A stretch of 64,000 bases of DNA, taken from positions 5,142,392 to 5,206,391 of the forward strand of contig NC_049994.1 in assembly GCF_000003815.2 (NCBI RefSeq), written 5' to 3'. The notes beneath the pieces are model-generated. The model saw only the letters and a program-made list of their open reading frames with translations, was not told where the DNA came from and searched no databases. A program made the translations under genes and the position numbers. This document shows positions 15,301-24,252 of this stretch, piece after piece; position 1 is the first letter of the stretch, and each line of letters begins with the position of its first letter. This DNA is from Branchiostoma floridae (taxonomy: Eukaryota; Chordata; Leptocardii; Amphioxiformes; Branchiostomatidae).

Positions 15301-16961
15301 CCCAGCAGAACGGAGGGACCAGGAGGAGTAACCGGGGGCAACCAGAGATCACACCTCTGGGCCAGGTAAGAACAACACATGTCCCTCAGGGTACGGAAGA
15401 AAATGATGTATACAAAATTCTCAGACCTCTAAAAACATCCAGTCTGAGACTGTTTTTGTAAATTTCTCGACAAAATATAGCACAACTATGTCCATTTCAC
15501 ACATTTCAATTGCTCCACTCTCAGATAAATGTACATGCCATCCTTTGGTTCCTGACATATGTCACTTATGGCAATGTGTCAACGTTCACTTCCTGATAGC
15601 CTCAGGAAGAAATTTAGAGAAACAGGCTAGGCCAGGTCAAACTTTGTATCATGCCAGTTTCCGGTTACAACTTGGCCTGGGAATAAACTTAGACCCTCGG
15701 CAGAGGAAATAAACTTGAACACAAACCAAGACAAACAGACAAACAGACAGAAAGCAATACCTCTCTATTTTCACCAAATGTTGAAATTGCAAGAGGGATT
15801 AGTTATCAGTCATCCACATTTACAGTTTTGATGATAGCAAAGACATAATATTGACAAGTAATTAGTCAGTTCATGTCAACATACATACACGGAAGTCTTC
15901 ATTATGAAGTCACCTAGTTAGGCAAGACATTAGATCAGAAAATTCAACCCGTTCTAGCTTCAGACAGGAATAATCGTGATGACGTTCTGTTGAGTAACGC
16001 TAGTTCACCTTTATCCGTGGGGAGACCTTTATCCGTTGTCTTTAAAAACAGCACATTTAGGAGTATTAAGTCTGCGGACTGTGGTTTCAAATTTGCATTA
16101 TTTTCAAACCACCGTCCGTCAACTTTATATCCCTAAATATGTTTTTTTGTTTAAACAACGAATATAGGTTACCCTCGGATAAAGGTGAACCAGCATTACA
16201 GCTATAGACAAGATAGTTTAATGAAAATGAGATTCTAGCTTCAGACAGGAATAATCGTGATGACGTTCTGTTGAGCACAGCTAGGGTGCCGCGTGCCGTC
16301 CTTCAGCCTGTTTGGACACAAGCTAGTTGAGACAGGGGAACTCTGGGCAGGAGCCCCACCCAAGAAGGTGGTTAGATAGACAGGGCAATGGTTGAGAAAG
16401 TGTGCAGCTGTCAGAGTAGTGTTGGGAATCGTCATAATGATTGTTCTACATATTGTCTTGGTTCCTGTCTTGGAACTGGGAGACCCCGGTTCAATCCTGG
16501 GTAAGCCATCTCGGTTTGGGCTGCATCGGTCTTTCGGAAGGGATGTACAATGGGGGTTCCGTGTTCAAAGAGGTTCCTTGAGCACTAGAGGGGATTCAGA
16601 GCTAGCAACCCCTCCCTGTAAAGGAAAGGAAACCTGCTGTCCTACGTGCTCTACAAGGTTCAATGAACACAAGAATGGTCATAATGTTCTGATTTAATCG
16701 GTTAGAAATCTAGAACCTTTTTTCACAGTACAATGCATCAGATATTCTTTACCAAACTTTACGCCATGAATCATCTTTGATTATGTGTTTTGGCGACATA
16801 TTTTGACAAAGTTTTGTTTCTAGCCATCTTAAAAAGCAAAAATGATAATGAATTCATTCTTTTCTTCCACACCTGAAGTGCTTGTGTCACCAATTTTACC
16901 TTTTTTTCTTTTCCAGAGGTCCAACCCAACCCAGCTGCAGCCACCCTTTGCAACCATGTAA
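330..16961 (+). CDS. CSPP1-like repeated-motif coiled-coil protein, 3' part (14 exons)
   Basis: Spliced gene running in from the left edge. Exons: 330-525, 1504-1577, 2200-2257, 3647-3778, 4838-4881, 5926-6057, 7079-7184, 9322-9470, 12497-12560, 12966-13027, 13568-13681, 14392-14520, 15246-15365, 16917-16961 (stop TAA 16959-16961). All are AG/GT bounded and keep phase, giving 474 codons. Six glycine-rich motifs of the form W/F-G-K-P-G-G-G-A-P lie at window residues 7-15, 96-104, 177-184, 221-226 (degenerate), 267-275 and 429-437, mostly followed by a short turn and basic residues. Between them are Lys/Glu/Arg-rich helices (about 111-153, 320-339, 378-420) likely to form coiled coils. CSPP1, a centrosome and ciliary axoneme protein, has one NPWGK-GGGGAPLRD-type motif after a similar helix; the second copy here (NPFGKPGAGAPLRD) is closest to it. 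The six copies and short C-terminus differ from CSPP1, so this may be a separate relative. A microtubule or cilium role is inferred. Exon structure is surer than identity. Confidence 0.72.
533..748. repeat. CCGCGAACTTAAA family, copy 1
   Basis: Element made of repeated ACCGCGAACTTAAA / TTTGCGGTGAATTAA blocks with internal inversion, ending TTAAATGCATTTACCGTA. Related copies lie at 12672-12826 and 62722-62880, with degraded pieces near 10560-10750, 48000-48155 and 49838-49930. Confidence 0.65.
1600..1809 (-). mobile_element. tRNA-derived SINE (family S1), copy 1
   Basis: The minus strand begins CCCTGTAGCTCAACTGGTAG, which has an A box (TAGCTCAACTGG), and ends with the family tail CAGCAGGGAAACTTGCTG and GTACCACTAGAAACTAC. 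The B-box region is lost in this copy. Other copies: 16465-16670, 24598-24868, 50340-51115 (interrupted) and 52541-54398 (interrupted). Confidence 0.7.
2702..3125. mobile_element. inverted-repeat element family B, copy 1
   Basis: Ends AGCCTGGGTACCATCCAGAT ..and ..CAAACTACTATCAGGATAG TACACAGGCT form about 40-bp imperfect terminal inverted repeats. Internal text includes a shared AAATTTTGGACGA block. No intact protein. Confidence 0.7.
3215..3320. repeat. dispersed repeat shared with 29125-29205
   Basis: CACACTCCTTGGCCAGCCTT GATACCATCT..CACCGTAACATCTGCTTGGAGATT recurs with few changes at 29145-29205, and starts with a short (CTGG)n run. The class is unknown. Confidence 0.55.
3911..4312. mobile_element. 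inverted-repeat element family C, copy 1
   Basis: About 400 bp starting ACACCTTTCTCATGCGGCGA ACATGATAG. The right end TTTCAAGGCTGCTGCAGGA..AAAGGTGT is a worn complement. Matches 54932-55354 along most of its length (for example CAAACAGACAAAC, TCCCTTAAGAGATGCAAAAT, TATTTGACGGACATG). Confidence 0.7.
4918..5878. repeat. 33-bp minisatellite, about 29 copies
   Basis: Tandem unit of 33 bp built on TTCCTTGGTGCTGATTGGCT ATCCAATCCA, with substitutions between copies but little length change. Because 33 is divisible by 3, it gives long open frames on both strands; these are by-products and not genes. Each unit carries ATTGG. It lies in the intron just before the exon at 5926. Confidence 0.92.
6329..6549. 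mobile_element. MITE family A, copy 2
   Basis: About 220 bp with terminal inverted repeats TAATGCTAGTTCACCTTTAT and its complement. An inner inverted pair, GTGGTTTCA..TTGAAACCAC around a TTTCAAAAT core, makes a two-level hairpin. It lies in the intron after the exon ending at 6057. Confidence 0.8.
7229..7434. mobile_element. MITE family A, copy 3
   Basis: Ends GCTAAGTTCACCTTTATCCA and AATAAAGGTGAACTAAC with the family's inner GGTTTCAAATTGCAATATTT / TTGAAACCACC pair. It is one of the more diverged copies. Confidence 0.75.
7796..8202. mobile_element. inverted-repeat element family B, copy 2
   Basis: Ends AGCCTGGGTACCATCCGGAT and CTACCCGGATGGTACCCAGG are nearly perfect inverted repeats; the middle shares AATTTTGGACGAGGGCGCTG and TTAATTCGCTCATTAAATGA-type blocks with the copy at 2702. 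It lies between the exon ending 7184 and the possible microexon at 8271. Confidence 0.75.
8271..8291 (+). CDS. possible 21-nt microexon of the CSPP1-like gene
   Basis: A pyrimidine tract with CTACAG precedes 21 nt that end in a GTAAGC donor. Inserted between the exons ending at 7184 and starting at 9322 it fits phase 1 on both sides and adds seven residues without a stop. It is optional: the flanking exons also join in frame without it. No family knowledge supports it; splice signals and phase are the only evidence. Confidence 0.3.
8656..8880. mobile_element. MITE family A, copy 4
   Basis: Ends GTAACTCTTAGTTTACCTTT and GGATAAAGGTGAACTAGCG TTAC, with the same inner inverted pair and TATCCCT block. 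Confidence 0.75.
9687..9902. mobile_element. MITE family A, copy 5
   Basis: Ends ACTTCACCTTTATCCACGGG and CGGATAAAGGTGAACTTTC, internal GTGGTTTAAAATTGCAAAAT and its complement. It lies just after the exon ending at 9470. Confidence 0.75.
10270..10287 (+). CDS. possible 18-nt microexon of the CSPP1-like gene
   Basis: TTCCTTCCCCAG precedes 18 nt followed by GTAAGG. In the reading phase left by the exon ending at 9470 (phase 0) it would add GEVIVR and keep phase 0 for the exon at 12497. The other two frames of the piece are not needed. Skipping it is equally in frame, so it could be an alternative exon or chance. Confidence 0.25.
11941..12262. mobile_element. inverted-repeat element family D, copy 1
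   Basis: Ends CAGGGATAAACAAGTCCACT and TAGAAAACTTGTTCAACCCT G. Body repeats GGGCAAGTGCATGTCCTACC and CGATCGGGCAAGTAAG. Related to 14053-14330, 50572-51049 and 59685-59877. Confidence 0.7.
12672..12826. repeat. CCGCGAACTTAAA family, copy 2
   Basis: Shares TTTAATGTTTGCGGTTTTC, AAACCACTGCAAAAAGTCC and the ending CCCCGCGAACTTAAATGCA with the copy at 533-748. It lies in the intron before the exon at 12966. Confidence 0.65.
13737..14052. mobile_element. inverted-repeat element family E (GTGCACC), copy 1
   Basis: Many GGTGCACC / GGTGCACAT blocks, ending AACCCAGTATTTTGAGCCCT G. The left end starts within GGTGCACCAAAAAATTTTGG and lacks the CAGGGCTCGA terminus of the copy at 46652. Confidence 0.6.
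14053..14330. mobile_element. inverted-repeat element family D, copy 2 (opposite orientation)
   Basis: Starts GAGTTGGACAAGTTTTCTAA AATC and ends CTATTGGACTTGA, with GATCGGGCAAATGGGTAGGA in the body. It directly follows a family E copy. Confidence 0.65.
14770..15020. repeat. fragment related to the GACGTTTCGATGTCTGTCAG element
   Basis: TTCCAACGTTTCGATGTCTA TCAGACACCATCATCAGGGT, then TGTAGGTGGCGATGCAGC and CCCAAACATGGCTCAGCTTG, parallel 30345-30530. Ends are not clear. Confidence 0.5.
15952..15994 (+). repeat. 43-bp direct repeat, left copy
   Basis: Starts TTCTAGCTTCAGACAGGAAT and ends GACGTTCTGTTGAG. It is identical to 16233-16275. Confidence 0.85.
15995..16199. mobile_element. MITE family A, copy 6, between 43-bp direct repeats
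   Basis: Starts TAACGCTAGTTCACCTTTAT and ends GGATAAAGGTGAACCAGC. The same 43 bp of host sequence stands directly before it (15952-15994) and 33 bp after it (16233-16275). Confidence 0.8.
16233..16275 (+). repeat. 43-bp direct repeat, right copy
   Basis: Perfect copy of 15952-15994, 281 bp away; the MITE at 15995-16199 starts at the first base after the left copy. Confidence 0.85.
16465..16670 (+). mobile_element. tRNA-derived SINE (family S1), copy 2
   Basis: Contains the B box GGTTCAATCCTGG and the family body (GGGCTGCATCGGTCTTTCGG, CCTGTAAAGGAAAGGAAACC). The A-box end appears truncated. Confidence 0.6.
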
Positions 16962-18055
16962 AGGGTCTGGACAACCAAGAGTGCAACTCCAATCCGTGGA
17001 CAACCAATCACCAAACTCACCATCACAGGAACTTTTGCCACTTTGGAGCAAAAAGTCATTCCTATCGAGATATGAAATAATACAAAGCCATAGAAATGTT
17101 ATGTCTATACCATGGTCACGATATGAACAAAACTTGATGTACATGTAAATAGTGATCAATTTATGTGTTAAACTTTAGAAACCACTACATCTTGTATATA
17201 GTTTTTAATTTTTCAACCCAGTGTGGTCTTTGCAGTGATAAGTTACTGTAAGATATCTTGATGCAAAACCATAATGGAAAAAGCCATGATTTTAGCACAA
17301 TCACACTCGGTGAAGTAAATCAACAGTATCAATGCGAATCATGGGAAAGAAGCCATAAAATCATCGTTATACTATGTGCATCATGATGTATTGTGTTTAA
17401 ACAATCCTGTATTGTATTAATTGCACAAGGTTCCAATCATTGATTATGCACTTTTTTGTGAGCAGAGGTTGCTGCTATATGAATGTTACGATCAGAATAT
17501 ATAAAAAATATGCACAATACAAAGACACACTTTTACTATATATATCCAAGGCATTTACATGTTTCCAAACTGCAGAAATATTGTATACTGCTGCTAGGTA
17601 TTTGTGAAGCCAGTTCAAAGCAAGAGAATGATCATATCAGTTGTCACAATGAACTGGGCATGGATACAGATACCAATTTGATATCAGGCAGTTTTAAGAT
17701 TTCAGAGCACAAATATATATTTTATCGAACAGAACAAACGTTTACAGATATCTGTTTTGACTAAATATGCACTTTACTATTACAAGACTTACAGGTTTTG
17801 TGGTTCAAATTGTAAATATGGTAAGAAATAGCAAAATTGTCTTGCTTTCAAAGCAACACAATGTATTTTACTATGCAAGCCATGCCCCACTGGAAGTTTT
17901 ATATGTATATATGCTGAATGCCAGTGTTTCACTGTGTGTATGGATGTATGTATTGAAGTTTGGAATTGCAACACACTACACTGCAAATGTGACGTGGTGT
18001 GATATTTGTTGTGTGATATTTTTCTAACACACAGAATAAATAACTATACTTAACA
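16962..18055 (+). other. 3' UTR of the CSPP1-like gene
   Basis: AT-rich sequence follows the stop codon at 16961 with no further coding exon seen. AATAAA at 18035-18040 is the best poly(A) signal and would end the transcript near 18055. The exact cleavage site is inferred. Confidence 0.5.
18035..18040 (+). terminator. candidate poly(A) signal AATAAA of the CSPP1-like gene
   Basis: Canonical AATAAA about 1.07 kb after the stop codon, followed by T/G-containing sequence. No better-placed canonical signal was noticed between the stop and this site. Confidence 0.45.
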
Positions 18056-18414
18056 TTGTTCTGTATATGTCGCACAAGATGTACAATTCGTATAAAGAGA
18101 GAAGTCCATATGGTGATATACATTGTATACTGTTTAGAAAATGTCTGACAGAGTTCAATACACAAAGTGTCGTTTTGTAAGCATTGTTGTGTTGTGTCTT
18201 TCGCTATTGGTAGCAACTACGAAAAGTGATTCAAGACTTTTCAAAATGCTATTCTAATTCTTTATACAAATTTTGAATTAAAATATATCTTTTAAATTAA
18301 AATATATGAAATATAACGTTAGGTATAGTAATAGGTAACGTTACAACCACACACTGTGTCAGATCTTGGAATTAGGTTATGAAATCGTATGAGCTGAAAA
18401 CGTTATGTTACTTA

Positions 18415-19287
18415 GGCCATGTTGATTTGATTATATGGATGACATCCTCCTGGAACTCCAAAACTGATGCGAGCGAGCGAATAAAAAAAAGTTTGGCCCA
18501 AAAAAAAAGTTGCCTTCAGTATGAAATCAAAGTGGCCAGGAAGGTTGAACATAGGACTAAACACACATAGTATGGTATACCAATAGTTAGGTGTAGGGAC
18601 CAGTACATCATACGGGTGCAAAACATTTTTTTCTTCTTGGACCAATCCGAAAAAAACAGACCTGAAAAAAAAAAGGAACAGGTTTCACCAATTACAAAAT
18701 GGACACACTATGTCGGCAGCCATTTGGGGTCTAACCGGGGGGCCAAGAAGACAACAACAACAAGAGCGAAGTCAAGTAGAGTTTATAGTCAATTGCACCA
18801 AGTTTCTACAGTCAAAGGTACAGAGACAGTTAGCCTTTATTACATGGAGATGGGATTTTAAAATGCAGTGGGAGTCCAATAATCCACCAAACAGATTCCT
18901 TTGCAGCAAAATTGACCAATTACCATTGTTTTGAGTATTGCCAGTTCTCCAGTTTCCACAGACAATCAGGTCCAGGTTCATGTCCGGACCTGGAAATGAT
19001 CCTCTGGACCTGAATTTTCTGTACTGGTACCTCCCCCAACCAACAATAGATTTTTTTTTCTTTCTGTCCTTTCACATCTTATTCTTTGACTTTAGATTCA
19101 TTTTGGCATTCTATGGCATTAGTTATCTGTTTTATGATACTTTTTTTTTCAATCTACGGAATATTTGTGCTCATTTTACAGCTGCTTTGCACAATTTATT
19201 GTGTGGTCCAAAACTTTTTTTTTTTTGGAAATGGCCGAAAATTGGTGCGAGCGCGGATGTCATCCATATAATCAAATCAACGTGGCC
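18415..19287. mobile_element. PIF/Harbinger-like non-autonomous element, copy 1
   Basis: Ends GGCCATGTTGATTTGATTAT ATGGATGACATCC and its complement are inverted repeats of about 33 bp. TTA stands directly outside each end (18412-18414 and 19288-19290), the 3-bp TWA duplication typical of PIF/Harbinger. 873 bp with no transposase. The second copy is at 48251-48859. Confidence 0.8.
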
Positions 19288-20110
19288 TTATTAAATAATA
19301 AAGAATTAGACATCCAGGTAGTAAGATGCCAAAAGCAGTTACTCAAGCAACTGGAAATGATTGTGCGATTGTGGAAAGCATCCACTATTTTTCATCAGTG
19401 AACAAACTGTGCGCCTTTTGTGATAGTATCTCCCCTTTTTATACACTGCCCACATTAACATACAAGCTCATTTGCATGACTCCTCTGATTGGTTATCCTC
19501 CAAAATTGAGTTAATTGACCACCTGTAGATGTCTTTGGCGCGCGGTGACAGGTGTAGCGCTGTGAATAGGTACTACATGATTGTAAAAACCTCCTTCTTC
19601 AACCAGATTTCATATGAAATTGTTCCATTTCTAGGTACCTAATCATCCCATTAAAATTCAGTAACAAAATTTCCTGTCCTAAGAGCTGTCAATTTTACTT
19701 TAGCCCAAGCCAGTCGACGTACGTTGATCTGACGAACTTGGTCAGGTTTGAGCAAGGAGTCTGAGACGTTAATTCAAATTTAACCTGTCTGACTACAACA
19801 ACAGATATACCATCAATTAGCCCATCTTGATTCAATCAAATAGTCACATTTATATATCGATATGCTCTCCACTACAGAAACATTAAAACTTCTAACGTTA
19901 CATTGCAAACTCAGTATCCTAGCAAAATTGAACTTGAAGGAGGAACATGTGAGAGTGGATCTACAAATACATATCAAACATAGATAACTCACACTGAGTT
20001 CAACAATAAGCTTTGCCAACATACATCAATCCGTTCTGAGCTCATATTTGAAGATAGAGATTCATACATACAGAAACGTCTAATCGCTATATCAGACAAT
20101 CACATAAGTT

Positions 20111-20419
20111 ATAGTCACTGTAGTACAAGAGCGCCACGCAGTGACTGGTGACGGTACTACAGGCAGGGAACTGTTACAGAGGTGAATTCCCCGCCTGTAG
20201 TACCTACAACATTCACTGGGCGTCGCTATACATGCAATGTTACGGCCAACATTTCAGACTTGAGTGCTGTCGAGCAATGAAAGCTGGAGAAGTTAATTGT
20301 ACCCTTATTTGTTAACCATCTTATGTATGCTGATGACATGTCTTCTTTGCCCTTCAGCTTTAAGTGTTAAAAAAACTAACCATTCTGCATGGTTTGTTGT
20401 TTAAAAAAACTTTGTATAA
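20111..20419 (+). repeat. about 310-bp direct repeat, left copy
   Basis: Starts TAGTCACTGTAGTACAAGAG and ends AAAAAAACTTTGTATA. It matches 22592-22905 in the same orientation, with scattered changes. The first 125 bp fold as a hairpin (GGTACTACAGGCAGGGAA pairs with TTCCCCGCCTGTAGTACC). Confidence 0.85.
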
Positions 20420-21077
20420 CATCATTTGGCATAATACCGGTAGTAAGACTTATACCGGTAGATTAAAAATACTGGAACTTAAAGAGATCTACACATGCAA
20501 CAATAGTTATTTCTGAGCTGTGCACACTTCAGACATCTAGGTGTCCAATACATCATTTACAAAGCATCAATAACAATGCATTCGAAGACAACAAGGCCAA
20601 ACGTTTTCAGTATCTTTTTCGGGGTAGGCAGCTCGTCGTGGGACGAACACACTGTCACATTCATTGCCAAATTTATAGATCATAATTACACATACTCACG
20701 GCACAAGACGAACATGATTCAACAACAATCTTGAATTTCTGTTGGTGACCTACAACTCATGTAAAAGTTTGAAGAACCGTTGCATAATAGCCCGGATCTA
20801 CGACTGAATGGGCAAAATTGAACGTACGCAGCCATTTTCCCGCCATTTTTATATCTACGCTAGCAGTGAAGTGTTACGTCATAGCGGTTGTGACGAACAG
20901 GAGTTTAATAAATGAAAATTCTTGACAGTATACGTCCGTTTTCTCATGACATTTTGTATGCTCATGCAGGTTTATGTTTTATGCATTTACTGACAGAAAA
21001 GGAAGGAACATCAGAGGATGTATAAATGTACATAGCGGCAGTTAATTGTGCCGTGTTTCTTCCTACCGGTATTTTTT

Positions 21078-22327
21078 GAGGGTCTGCATGGGGGGGTCTT
21101 GGTAACGCTTAACGGTGAATTCAGGAGGCCCGGTAACGCCTAACGGTAAATTCAGGAGGCCCGGTAACGCTTAGCGGTAAATTCTGAATGAGTTACAAAG
21201 CATAACACTAAAGTAACATTGACGTGCATTCATGCAACGCTACAGTAGTTATATCAATGGGTGAAAAGCATAACACTAAGGTAACATTGACGTGCATTCA
21301 TGCAACGCTACAGTAGTTATATCAATGGGTGAAAATATCCGACTAATGACATTGTGAGAAGAAAAAGGTGCCCAGAACCCGGAGGAATGACAGAGACAAT
21401 GTCCATGACATCTGTAAATTGACGGAGGCAGAGTTCCCGGCCCGCCACAGAGAGGCGGCAGCAAATTTCTTATGGGGGGATTGAACTATTGTTTCAGCAC
21501 ATGGAGCGCCGAAGGCGCGACGCATTCCAGGGGGGGGGGGGGATCTGGGGGTATGCTCCCCTGGGAAAATTTTAAAATCAAGACCCTCTTAAATGCTATT
21601 TCCTGCATTTTTCAGCAAATTTTGCCAACCGACTAAGCTAGGTTGATTTTGACATATTCATCAAATTGCACATGGTTATAGCTTTGGCCTCCACCCCCAG
21701 AGCCCCCGACATATTTTACCATTTCGAATATAAGTCCGGGGAAATTTTAAAATCTGGACCATCTGAAACGCCATTTACTGCATTTTATTAGAGAGAAAAG
21801 GTTTTTTTTGTGCGAAAACCCACGCCCATAACATATTTTCGCCATGTCGTCGTGAGCGCCAAAGGCGCAAGCCGTTGCAAGGGAGGTCCGGAGAAACCTC
21901 ATTTTCTGTATTCTAGGAGTACTTTTTGCCCGAAACTAAGCTAAGTTCGACACTGAAATCTGTAAGAGTGATAAAGTTTTTGAGGGCGACGCTTCCGCAA
22001 CATATTTTACCCTGTCCAGAGCCGAAGGGCGGGAGGCTCGGAAAAATTTTGAAATCTGGACCCTTTGAAACGCCATTTCCTGTATTTTCAGGGGCTCCAT
22101 CTGACATTCGACTTTGTGTGTATAACGGGTTACGATGAATTTCTTGGTAACGCTTAACGGTGAATTCGGGATAACAAATAACGATTAACGTTGAATTAAA
22201 ACGACCAATAACGCTTCACGATGAATATACCGATAACGATTAACGTTGAATTAGAGAGGGTCGGTAACGATTAACGGTGAATTAAAATGGCTCGTAACGC
22301 TTAACGGAAAAAGGCATGCAGACCCTC
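21078..22327. mobile_element. 1250-bp inverted-repeat element with the same inner modules as 52782-54337
   Basis: Ends GAGGGTCTGCATG and CATGCAGACCCTC are 13-bp inverted repeats. Just inside lie several GGTAACGCTTAACGGTGAAT T units on both sides. The middle repeats TTTTGAAATCTGGACCCTTT, GAAACGCCATTTCCTG and a GGCGCGA block, as in the element at 52782. A 68-bp tandem pair sits at 21197-21333. Confidence 0.7.
21197..21333 (+). repeat. tandem pair, 68-bp unit
   Basis: AAAGCATAACACTAAAGTAA ..TATATCAATGGGTG is repeated once with a single noticed change (AAAG to AAGG). Confidence 0.85.
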
Positions 22328-22591
22328 TTTTTTACCCCCTCCCAACCACGCGCCCGTTCGCCGTGTAATTCCGCGGCGTGTTACAATTACAATATTACGC
22401 TTTTAGCAGGACAAGAGTGGCAGAAAAGTTACACAGAAGAAGTGGCAAGGGTAAGCTATAACAGCAACATGTAACTGGAGAAAATGATGCGTTGACAATT
22501 TGTCAAATCAGTATGGCTAGAGAAATCGTCGTAAACGTACCGGTATTATGATAATAGATGTTACGTCTAATTCCTATAATATAGACAAATG

Positions 22592-22905
22592 TAGTCACTG
22601 TGGTACAAGAGCGCCACGCAGGGACTGGTGACGGTACTACAGGCAAAGAACTGTTAGAGTCCAATTCCCTGCCTGTAAAACCTACGCCAGTCACTGGGCG
22701 GCGCTATACATGCAATGTTACGGCCAATTCGTTCAACATTTCAGACTTCAGTGCTGTCGAGCAATGAAAGCTGGAGAAGTGAGTTATACCCTTATTTGTT
22801 AACCATCTTATGTATGCTGATGACATGTCTTCTTTGCCCTTTGGCTTAAAGTGTTAAAAAAACTAACCATTCTGGTTTGTTGTTTAAAAAAAAAACTTTG
22901 TATAT
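22592..22905 (+). repeat. about 310-bp direct repeat, right copy
   Basis: Second copy of 20111-20419, about 2.48 kb further on. The same hairpin is present but with more changes (CCTGCCTGTAAAACCTACG). The element 21078-22327 lies between the two copies. Confidence 0.85.
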
Positions 22906-23089
22906 GTTCTTGCTTACATATGGAAAACTGCAGCTACTCTCCTTACTGACATTGTACAGATTTTTAAAGACTTTTGCAGCATGTCTCATCTGCCACTTAC
23001 CTTGGACATCAAACCACACTTGATATAGTGTACTACATTTAAATGGAGGTTCGCATATTGGATTAGTTTTACGACCATTATCATCCTGC

Positions 23090-23240
23090 AGCCTGGGTAC
23101 CATCCAGGTAGTAGTTTGCTCCTATGTTTGCTTCTGCTCCCCGTCTGGAGAACTGTATATTCAAGTCTTTCGGTGGTGACGTAAGTAAAATCTAGAGTGC
23201 TCGTTTGAACATAGGTGTTCCAACACGGCTATCAGTTAAT
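23090..23240. mobile_element. inverted-repeat element family B, fragment
   Basis: Starts AGCCTGGGTACCATCCAGGT AGTAGTTTGCTCC and continues with the GGTGGTGACGTAA block of the family, then loses similarity. The other end is missing. Confidence 0.6.
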
Positions 23241-23604
23241 CATTTCAAGTTTCTTGTGAGCGGCGGGGACATAACATCCAACCTTCGCAAGACAGAGAAC
23301 AACGGATGCTAAACCGGATAGTGAGTGAGTGAGTGAGGTGGGGAGCTTTTGTTGGCAAGATCAGATGGTAAGGACCAATCCAAAATTGGAAAGAATCCAA
23401 TATTCCAGGCGTTACAGTTGTTGAAGTTCAAAGACAGAAGAGCCTCTGTACATGTATAGTGTTTTTGTGGTGTTTCCATAGAATGTTATCCACTTTCAGT
23501 ATTGTCTACATGTAAACATACTCTCACACATGCACATGTGTACACACACAGAAGCATAAGGAATACATTTATCCAAATTTTAATCACTCTTTTCGTTCAA
23601 TAGT

Positions 23605-24252
23605 CTGTGCTATTTACATTTTATTTCTACAGCTGTTACAACAAGCGATATGTTTGCAAGATATACAAAAAGTGTCTCCACAATCCACATACATGCAGTG
23701 ACTAATAAAGTACTGATCACTGGACTTCACCTTCATATATTAGAAAGGTAAATTTAGTGCAAAACTACATTGTACATGTGCAAACCTGGCTTTGTTGCTT
23801 ACAGTGAGAAGTTATACATAAAATCAAGTTGGATAAAGCAAAGCATTCAATTTTAAAAATCATTCTATTATAGAATTATTTTTATGGTCATAAATATACA
23901 AATCACATAGCAATTTCAAGCCATATATTCTCTTGCTCTTTTTATATCACAAAATCTACAGTCTTGTCACCCAAAGTTTGCTGCGGCTATATGAATAAAA
24001 GTTTAGTTATCACCAAACAAAAAACACTGGATAAATGCATTTAGCTTTACAGTCACTGCATGTGGTCTTATGTTAGCAGTAGTTTTTAGTTACCTCCTGA
24101 CAAACCTCCACGAATACTCCATTTTCTCCTTACAGCAAAATCAAACCGTTACGCACCTCAATACATTTACATTCAAGACATTTACCCATGTCCATGACTT
24201 AAAATGGTAATAGCTCTGTTGAATCTATCATCTGTTCTCTAACTCCAACAGT
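23605..24252 (-). other. TTC21B: 3' UTR of IFT139
   Basis: Downstream of the stop (24253-24255) the minus strand is AT-rich and non-coding. The first clear AATAAA on that strand is at 23625-23620 (plus strand TTTATT). The UTR end is inferred from it. Confidence 0.4.
23620..23625 (-). terminator. TTC21B: candidate poly(A) signal of IFT139
   Basis: AATAAA on the minus strand about 630 nt after the stop codon. No nearer canonical hexamer was noticed, but variant hexamers were not excluded. Confidence 0.35.

Larger units (their letters stand above)
18056..23600. other. intergenic spacer between two convergent genes
   Basis: No coding exon with splice signals and phase was found on either strand. 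Contents listed separately: Harbinger-like copy (18415-19287), direct repeats (20111-20419, 22592-22905), the element at 21078-22327, and a family B fragment (23090-23240). 19290-20110 and 20420-21077 hold nothing recognised. Confidence 0.6.

Noticed and set aside
20111-22905. LTR retrotransposon
   Set aside because: Direct repeats lack TG..CA ends and there is no primer site or gag/pol-like coding sequence between them.
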